DNA of 35,823 bases. Source: Flavobacterium aquicola (GTDB lineage Bacteria > Bacteroidota > Bacteroidia > Flavobacteriales > Flavobacteriaceae). The stretch's first letter is position 1. The number at the start of each line of letters is the position of its first letter. The position numbers were made by a program, and so were the translations under genes. Location of the stretch: assembly GCF_003385115.1 (NCBI RefSeq), contig NZ_QUNI01000014.1:105520-141342 (forward strand), written 5' to 3'. Below, piece by piece: positions 30,792-35,823 of the stretch. The notes beneath the pieces were generated by a model that ran no database searches, had not been told where the DNA came from, and saw only the letters and a program-made list of their open reading frames with translations.

Positions 30792-31781
30792 TTAAACCAA
30801 TTTTGCTGCAATTAAGTATTCAGCAATCTGAATAGTATTTGTAGCTGCACCTTTTCTCAAGTTATCGGCAACAATCCACATATTCAAAGTGTTGTCCTGG
30901 CTTTCGTCACGACGGATACGACCTACGAAAACATCGTTTTTACCTTCAGCATATTTTGGCATTGGGTAAGTGAAAGTGTCCAAATTATCCTGAACAGTTA
31001 CACCATCTGTTTGGCTCAAAATAGTTCTTACGTCGTTTACATCAAAATCATTGCTGAATTCCACGTTCACCGCCTCGCTATGCCCGCCTACAACTGGTAC
31101 ACGAACCGCAGTAGCCGTTACTTTGATAGAATCGTCGCTTAAGATTTTTTTGGTTTCTTTAACCAATTTCATCTCTTCTTTTGTGTATCCGTTATCTTCA
31201 AAAACATCACATTGAGGGATACAGTTACGGTTGATTTCGTATTTGTAAACCATGTCACCTTTTACTCCAGCAACTTCATTTTCGAATTGCTGTACCGCTT
31301 TCACACCAGTTCCAGTAATAGATTGGTAAGTAGAAACGATTACACGTTTTACATTGTATTTTTTGTGCAAAGGTGCCAAAGCCAATACCATTTGAATAGT
31401 CGAGCAGTTTGGATTTGCAATGATTTTATCTTCTTTTGTCAATTGATTTGCGTTGATTTCAGGAACAACCAATTTTTTAGTCGGATCCATTCTCCAAGCA
31501 GATGAATTGTCGATAACTGTAGTTCCTGCTTCGGCAAATTTTGGAGCCCATTCCAATGATGTTCCTCCGCCAGCAGAGAATAAAGCGATATCTGCTTTCA
31601 TATCTACTGCTGTCTGCAATCCAACCACGGTATGTTTTTGCCCTTTGAATTCGATTACTTTCCCAACTGATCTTTCAGAAGCTACAAGTATTAATTCTGT
31701 GTATGGAAAATTTCTTTCTTCTAATACTTTCAACATGATTTCGCCAACCATTCCGGTAGCCCCTACAACTGCTATTTTCAT
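30792..31781 (-). CDS. asd: Aspartate-semialdehyde dehydrogenase
   Basis: A 329-residue NADPH enzyme that reduces aspartyl-4-phosphate to aspartate semialdehyde, the branch point to diaminopimelate/lysine, threonine and methionine. The N-terminal nucleotide-binding motif is VVGATGMVGEIM (5-16); FSAGGGTSLEWAP follows. The catalytic cysteine is C126 in IANPNCSTIQ, and the acid-base histidine is H234 in VPVVGGHSEAV. Length is typical. It is a single gene with a clear promoter upstream and terminator downstream. Its product also feeds diaminopimelate for peptidoglycan, like murF-alr nearby. Confidence 0.97.
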   Translation of the reverse strand: MKIAVVGATGMVGEIMLKVLEERNFPYTELILVASERSVGKVIEFKGQKHTVVGLQTAVDMKADIALFSAGGGTSLEWAPKFAEAGTTVIDNSSAWRMDPTKKLVVPEINANQLTKEDKIIANPNCSTIQMVLALAPLHKKYNVKRVIVSTYQSITGTGVKAVQQFENEVAGVKGDMVYKYEINRNCIPQCDVFEDNGYTKEEMKLVKETKKILSDDSIKVTATAVRVPVVGGHSEAVNVEFSNDFDVNDVRTILSQTDGVTVQDNLDTFTYPMPKYAEGKNDVFVGRIRRDESQDNTLNMWIVADNLRKGAATNTIQIAEYLIAAKLV

Positions 31782-31818
31782 TCTATATATTTTTATTGTG
31801 TATTTCTATTTTGAAGTA

Positions 31819-31848
31819 CAAAAGTAAGTAAACTTCAAAAGATAACAA
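31819..31848 (-). promoter_or_regulatory. Promoter of asd
   Basis: Minus strand TTG (31848-31846), exactly 19 bases, TACTTTTG (31826-31819): full match to TTG-N19-TAnnTTTG. Transcription would begin near 31814, giving a leader of about 30 nt. Confidence 0.78.
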
Positions 31849-31966
31849 GGGGGTTAACAAAAATTAACAAATTGTTATAAATTAAACAATGTGATTATTC
31901 TAGGTTGCTGAGATACTAAGTTTTTAAGCTTTTTGGAGCAGAACATTTGCTTTCATTTCAAGTATA

Positions 31967-32041
31967 CTCCCGCTTTTCGCTGCAATCTCTTGTTCCGAAC
32001 CCCGGAACAAGAGGATTTCCACTGCAATCGGGGCTAACGAC
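31967..32041 (-). repeat. Dispersed hairpin element, copy C
   Basis: Reverse orientation relative to A and B. Read on minus: TTAGCCCCGATTGCAGTGG, AAATC, then a perfect 11-bp hairpin (CTCTTGTTCCG, 31987-31997, with 32003-32013), then GATTGCAGCGAAAAGCGGGA. The GCACTATGCC block of copies A and B is missing. It is in the 720-base gene-free stretch between asd and mscL (31782-32501). Confidence 0.88.
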
Positions 32042-32210
32042 AACTTTTCTGCTTTTTTAGAGATTAGAAAAAATTAAAAATTCAATAAAGGTTCTAGCTT
32101 TTGTCTTATATCAAAAACGAATTCTATAATCTTATTTTTGTCAATTTTTATTCTAAAAAGTAATATAAAATGACCCTAAAGAAGCCTATCCACACTGCCT
32201 ATACCCAATA

Positions 32211-32313
32211 TTGTCATTCCGCCGAAGGAGGAATCTTCACAAGTAGCTCGACAAGCAAAGTCCTCAACACTACGGAATACGAAGCGAAGATTCCTCCTTC
32301 GTCGGAATGACAA
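32211..32313. repeat. Long inverted repeat (28-bp arms), MITE/REP-like
   Basis: Left arm 32211-32238 begins TTGTCATTCCG and contains GAAGGAGGAATCTTC. The right arm, 32286-32313, is its reverse complement with a single mismatch. A 47-bp non-coding centre separates them. No transposase is encoded. It is distinct from the A/B/C element although in the same gap. Repeats with this GTCATTCCG..GGAATC core are familiar in Bacteroidota intergenic regions. Confidence 0.9.
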
Positions 32314-32383
32314 ACTTGCGGATTATTGGAATGTTTTATGAAAAATTATTGATACTATCAACTTAGAAATTCAGAATCATTTA

Positions 32384-32415
32384 CAAAAAAAGAACCACCC
32401 TTTTATAGAGTGGTT
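32384..32415 (-). terminator. Probable terminator of mscL
   Basis: AACCAC (32393-32398) with GTGGTT (32410-32415), an imperfect inner stem, then TTTTTTT when read on the minus strand. It lies 87 bases beyond the mscL stop. Weaker than the other terminators here. Confidence 0.6.
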
Positions 32416-32501
32416 TAGTTAGAATATATAGTGTAAGCGGTATGTTTTCTGAGTTGCAAAGTTACTGAGAAGCTAAGTTTCAAAGATTTTTTCTTAGAAG
32501 C

Positions 32502-32924
32502 TTAGGCTTTACTTTTAAGCAAATCCCTAATTTGTGTAAGCAATTCTTCTTGAGTTGGACCAGCTGGAGCTGCAACAACAACCTCTTCTTTCTTTTTTGC
32601 CTTCTCCGCAGCTCTCAAAACTACAAAAATAAAGAAGGAGATAATTATAAAATTAATGATGGCCTGAACCAAATTCCCATAAGTTATTACAGCTGCACCT
32701 GCAGTTTTTGCTGCTGCCAAAGTTTCATAACTATTACCATCAAGAGTGATGAATTTTTGAGTAAAATCAATTCCACCAGTTAATAAACCAACGATAGGCA
32801 TAATAACATCATCAACAGCAGAGCCAACAATTTTGCCAAAAGCGCCACCAATAACAACCGCAGTAGCTAAACTTAGTACGTCTCCTTTCATTAAAGAAGC
32901 TTTGAAATCTTTGAAAAATCCCAT
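32502..32924 (-). CDS. mscL: Large-conductance mechanosensitive channel
   Basis: A 140-residue inner-membrane channel that opens on hypo-osmotic shock to release solutes. N-terminal MGFFKDFKASLMKGDVLSLATAVVIGGAFGKIV is the amphipathic helix and pore-lining TM1 of the family, with AVVIGGAFGKIV forming the gate. TM2 is about residues 88-108 (IINFIIISFFIFVVLRA), followed by the charged cytoplasmic helix (KAKKKEE, then TQEELLTQIRDLLKSK). Length is normal. It is 74 bases downstream of murF-alr; it may have its own promoter, but I see no clear one. Confidence 0.97.
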   Translation of the reverse strand: MGFFKDFKASLMKGDVLSLATAVVIGGAFGKIVGSAVDDVIMPIVGLLTGGIDFTQKFITLDGNSYETLAAAKTAGAAVITYGNLVQAIINFIIISFFIFVVLRAAEKAKKKEEVVVAAPAGPTQEELLTQIRDLLKSKA

Positions 32925-32998
32925 AATTTTTTGGTTTTTAGGTTATTTTTAATGTGAAAACACTAACGAATATAGTCATTTTATTTTAAAAATAATTC

Positions 32999-35446
32999 TT
33001 ATTCCCTGTAAAAAACACGCTTAACACGCTGGGAAATACTGGTAAGAATCTCATACGGAATCGTTTTCAATTGTTCCGCCATATAAGTCACGGTTGGGCT
33101 TTCGCCAAAAATCACTACTGAATCCCCTTCTTTGCAGTCAATCTCGGTTACATCAACCATCAGCATATCCATACAGACACTTCCAAGTATGGGTGCTTTT
33201 TTGTTTTTTATCGTAATAAAACCAATACCATTTCCCCAGCTTCTTGCAATTCCATCGGCGTAACCAATGGGAATTGTAGCAATTTTCGATTCTCCGTTTG
33301 CCATAAAGCGTCTGCCGTAGCCCACACTTTCACCCGATTGAATCGTTCTGATTTGGGAAATAATGGATTTTAAAGTCCCAACGTTTTCCAGATATTTTTG
33401 CTCTTCTGAATCATTCGAAACACCGTAAAGTCCAATTCCCAAACGAACCATATCATATTGTGCCTCCGGAAAATTACTGATACCCGAAGTGTTCAAAATA
33501 TGGCGAATAGGAGTAATTCCTAATCCATTCATCAACTTCGAAGACAGTTTCTCGAATAAATTAATTTGATATTCGACGAAATCTTTGTGTTGTAAATCAT
33601 CACTTGTCGCCAAATGAGACAGAATACTTTTTACTTTAACGGTTCGATTCCCTTTCAAAGTCGAAATTAAATCATCAATTGTATTTAATTCAAAACCCAA
33701 ACGGTGCATCCCTGTATCCATTTTTATATGAATGGGAAAGTCTTTTAATTTTTTCTGTTCGGCTATTTTAAGGAACGCATTCAGCCCTTTCAGACTGTAA
33801 ATTTCAGGTTCCAACTGATGTTGAATGATTGCCGGAAAGCTAGTGTTTTCGGGATTCAGAACCATAATCGGCAATTTGATTCCCATCGTTTTCAGCGAAA
33901 TTCCTTCATCGGCGAAAGCCACACCTAAATAATCCACTTTGTGATGTTCTAGCAGTTTTGCAATTTCAAATCCTCCGCTTCCATAACCAAACGCTTTAAC
34001 CATTGCCATCATTTTGGTGCCGGTTTTCAGTTTTGACTTAAAGAAATTAAAGTTATGGCTTATCGCATTCAGATTGATTTCAAGAACCGTTTCGTGTGTT
34101 TTCTCCGCCAATGCCGACACGATTTCTTCAAACTGAAAAGATCGAGCTCCTTTTATCAGAATGGTTTCATTTTCAAAATTCAGATTTTCTAACTGTAGTA
34201 AAAATTCATCGGTGTCTTTAAAAAACAAGGCATTGTCAAGTTTTGTTTTTAATGTGGAAACCGTTTCTCCAATTCCTATAAAACGGTTAATATTATTGGA
34301 AACTATCAGCTCTGCCACTTTAGAATACAACTCTTCATTCGACAATCCGCTTTGGAAAATATCCGAAAGAATTACCGTTTTCTTCTGATGCTGTTTTTGG
34401 CTTTCGAGAAAATCCAATGCTATTTTCAAAGACTGAAAATCGGAACTGTAACTGTCATCAATCAGACTGCAGTTATTGATTCCCTTTTTCACCTTCAAAC
34501 GCATTTCCATCGGAAACAATAATTCAATTCGGTTTTGAATCGTTTTGGCATCGTAATCCAAATGCAGTAAAACCAAAAGACAGGAAATCACATTTTCGAC
34601 CGAAGCATCATCCACAAAAGGAATTTGCAAGGTCGAAACATTCGCTTTATAGGTATATTCAATAAGTGTATGGTCGTGAGTGTGTTCTTTTTTGGAAACA
34701 AAAACCGTAGCGGTTGTATCCATAAAAGACCAAGAAACAGCTTTCATTTTTGGAAGAATATGTTGCTCAACATTGCTGTTTTTTTGATAAATCAATGCTT
34801 CGGAATTTTGGAAAAGCAACATTTTCTCCTTGATTTTTTCTTCCAAATTTTCAAAACCTTGATCGTGTGCAGAACCGATATTGGTCAAAATTCCAATGGT
34901 TGGCTGAATGATTTTTTCGAGTTTATCCATTTCTGAAACCGTCGAAATTCCTGCTTCAAAAATCCCCAAATTATGCTGTTCATTTATGGCAAGCACAGAC
35001 AATGGCACACCTACCTGTGAATTATAACTTTTTGGGCTTCGGATGATATTATAGTCGGGACTCAACAGAAAATTGAGCCATTCTTTCACGATTGTTTTAC
35101 CATTGCTCCCCGTCACTCCGATAATTGGGAACGAAAAAAGACTTCGGTAATAAGAGGCCGTTTGTTGTAAAGCCTCAAGTGTATTTTTGACAACCAAAAA
35201 ATTGGCTTTTCCCTCTAGACCTTCGGGAATATGGGTTACAACAAAATTCCGAACGCCTTTTGCAATTAAATCTTTTATATAAATATGGGCGTCGTGATTC
35301 GTTCCGACTAATGCAAAAAAGAGCGTTTTCTCGTTGTTTTGCAGGGAACGGCTGTCGATGGAGATAGTGTCAATTTCAAGGGTATCCTGAATGTCAATTG
35401 TTTTAGCATCCAGAGTTGAAATGATTTTTTTTAAGGATAAATTCAT
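32999..35446 (-). CDS. murF-alr: Bifunctional MurF ligase-alanine racemase fusion
   Basis: An 815-residue fusion. Residues 1-450 are MurF, which adds D-Ala-D-Ala to UDP-MurNAc-tripeptide: N-terminal IDSRSL, ATP loop GVTGSNGKT (110-118), the SYNSQVGVPLS and FEAGIS motifs, and IDDSYSS. Residues 451-815 are a PLP-dependent alanine racemase that makes the D-Ala: K484 in MVKAFGYGSG binds PLP, Y710 in VGYGRR is the second base, and GYADGIARSW is also typical. Standard MurF catalysis uses this same loop, so both halves look active. The fusion is known in Bacteroidota. The frame opens 33 codons earlier, but the ATG at 35446 gives MNLSLKKIIS, the MurF-like start. Confidence 0.96.
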   Translation of the reverse strand: MNLSLKKIISTLDAKTIDIQDTLEIDTISIDSRSLQNNEKTLFFALVGTNHDAHIYIKDLIAKGVRNFVVTHIPEGLEGKANFLVVKNTLEALQQTASYYRSLFSFPIIGVTGSNGKTIVKEWLNFLLSPDYNIIRSPKSYNSQVGVPLSVLAINEQHNLGIFEAGISTVSEMDKLEKIIQPTIGILTNIGSAHDQGFENLEEKIKEKMLLFQNSEALIYQKNSNVEQHILPKMKAVSWSFMDTTATVFVSKKEHTHDHTLIEYTYKANVSTLQIPFVDDASVENVISCLLVLLHLDYDAKTIQNRIELLFPMEMRLKVKKGINNCSLIDDSYSSDFQSLKIALDFLESQKQHQKKTVILSDIFQSGLSNEELYSKVAELIVSNNINRFIGIGETVSTLKTKLDNALFFKDTDEFLLQLENLNFENETILIKGARSFQFEEIVSALAEKTHETVLEINLNAISHNFNFFKSKLKTGTKMMAMVKAFGYGSGGFEIAKLLEHHKVDYLGVAFADEGISLKTMGIKLPIMVLNPENTSFPAIIQHQLEPEIYSLKGLNAFLKIAEQKKLKDFPIHIKMDTGMHRLGFELNTIDDLISTLKGNRTVKVKSILSHLATSDDLQHKDFVEYQINLFEKLSSKLMNGLGITPIRHILNTSGISNFPEAQYDMVRLGIGLYGVSNDSEEQKYLENVGTLKSIISQIRTIQSGESVGYGRRFMANGESKIATIPIGYADGIARSWGNGIGFITIKNKKAPILGSVCMDMLMVDVTEIDCKEGDSVVIFGESPTVTYMAEQLKTIPYEILTSISQRVKRVFYRE

Positions 35447-35501
35447 TTGGATTTGAAAAAGTAGAAAATTAAATAATTGAGGTGATAGGTTTAGTAATTT
35501 T

Positions 35502-35594
35502 TTAACCCCATTTTTTAATTTCAGCAAATAAATCAATATGCTCAATAACTTGATCGTTAATCGAATCCGTTATTTTTTGGGTTTGTAAGTCCAT
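35502..35594 (-). CDS. Candidate 30-residue leader ORF upstream of murF-alr
   Basis: A short ORF from ATG (35594) to TAA (35502) encoding 30 charged residues, beginning MDLQTQKITDSIND and ending FAEIKKWG. A -7-like TAACTTTG (minus, 35619-35612) lies 17 bases before its ATG, so the same transcript would run into murF-alr, whose ATG is 55 bases after this stop. No -33 box is clear. It could be a small protein, a leader peptide that tunes murF-alr, or chance. No family recognised. Confidence 0.35.
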   Translation of the reverse strand: MDLQTQKITDSINDQVIEHIDLFAEIKKWG

Positions 35595-35731
35595 TGTGGT
35601 CCATTTTACATCAAAGTTAAAAAAAATAGCAATGAACTAGTCTTATTTTAGAGTTTTATTAAGGTTAAAAATCCATTTGAAATCATTACCAGAATTTTAG
35701 ATTTTTTCACTCCTTTTGATTTTTATTAACT
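35595..35731. other. AT-rich spacer
   Basis: Contains the TAACTTTG -7-like element noted for the short ORF and otherwise no gene, RNA or repeat that I can support. Confidence 0.4.
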
Positions 35732-35810
35732 AAACCACTCTGCACTGAAAGTGCAGAGGTTTGTTTTACGAGGGACTGAAAGTCCCTCATTTTTTCATTC
35801 GAGAATGAAA
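35732..35810. terminator. Three consecutive hairpins at the right edge
   Basis: Hairpin 1: CTCTGCAC/GTGCAGAG (35738-35745 and 35751-35758), extended by AAAC/GTTT, then TTTT. Hairpin 2: GAGGGACT/AGTCCCTC (35770-35777 and 35781-35788), then a T-run. Hairpin 3: TTTCATTC/GAATGAAA (35793-35800 and 35803-35810). Hairpins 1 and 2 share the same apex ACTGAAAGT. They could be tandem terminators of a gene beyond the window or part of a structured RNA. Confidence 0.7.
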
Positions 35811-35823
35811 TTTGAATTATCAT

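Noticed and set aside
32940..32998. TATATTCG as an mscL promoter
   Set aside because: It departs from TAnnTTTG and has no matching -33 box; too weak to list.
35447..35545. N-terminal extension of murF-alr
   Set aside because: The 33 extra residues are low-complexity and hydrophobic and unlike MurF; the ATG at 35446 fits the family.

Overview
The window looks like chromosomal DNA from a Flavobacterium-type member of the Flavobacteriaceae (Bacteroidota). The evidence is the AT-rich sequence, promoters of the TTG-N19-TAnnTTTG type instead of E. coli-like boxes, a cargo protein with a type IX secretion C-terminal domain, SusC/RagA-style carboxypeptidase-plug architecture on a TonB receptor, a MurF-Alr fusion, and a YceD-rpmF-fabH-accB-accC lipid cluster. 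No rRNA, tRNA, CRISPR array, transposase or phage gene is visible.

Layout. Positions 1-865 are a GATC-rich satellite of 50-bp tandem units that enters from the left edge. It is followed by two small orphan genes (998-1839) and an S41-type peptidase (2122-3768, minus). Positions 4167-10104 hold a small proline-rich membrane protein with a PID-CTERM-like tail, divergent ribE and pdxA, and then yceD-rpmF and fabH-accB-accC (large-subunit assembly plus fatty-acid initiation). Positions 10214-15907 form what I read as one regulatory unit: a probable sigma-54 promoter with upstream half-sites, five tandem secreted PepSY-like paralogs (the last apparently decaying), a sigma-54 activating response regulator, and a convergent hybrid histidine kinase with a built-in HPt domain. 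Positions 16173-19887 (minus) hold two exported peptidases (C1 bleomycin-hydrolase-like and S9) and a small membrane protein. Positions 20092-26893 hold a FAD oxidoreductase, a 1619-residue type IX secreted modular protein and the transglycosylase mtgA. Positions 26944-30713 (minus) hold an acetyltransferase, a TonB receptor resembling zinc receptors and a small His/Cys-rich protein. Positions 30792-35446 (minus) hold asd, mscL and murF-alr. The right end carries a 30-codon ORF and a run of three hairpins.

How it fits together. Most genes are housekeeping: riboflavin, PLP, fatty acids, peptidoglycan, diaminopimelate/amino acids and osmotic protection. The most interesting part is the phosphorelay locus. 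The proposed route is kinase His332 to receiver Asp618 to HPt His759 to regulator Asp52 to the sigma-54 promoter of the PepSY-like array. The domains and promoter are seen in the sequence; the wiring is inference.

Non-coding structure is rich. A dispersed element occurs three times (15973-16061, 30208-30320, 31967-32041), with conserved flanks around a hairpin whose arms differ in sequence in every copy. A separate 28-bp-arm inverted repeat lies at 32211-32313. Many strong intrinsic terminators mark the transcription units. All functional names come from motif recognition by eye; no database search was run.
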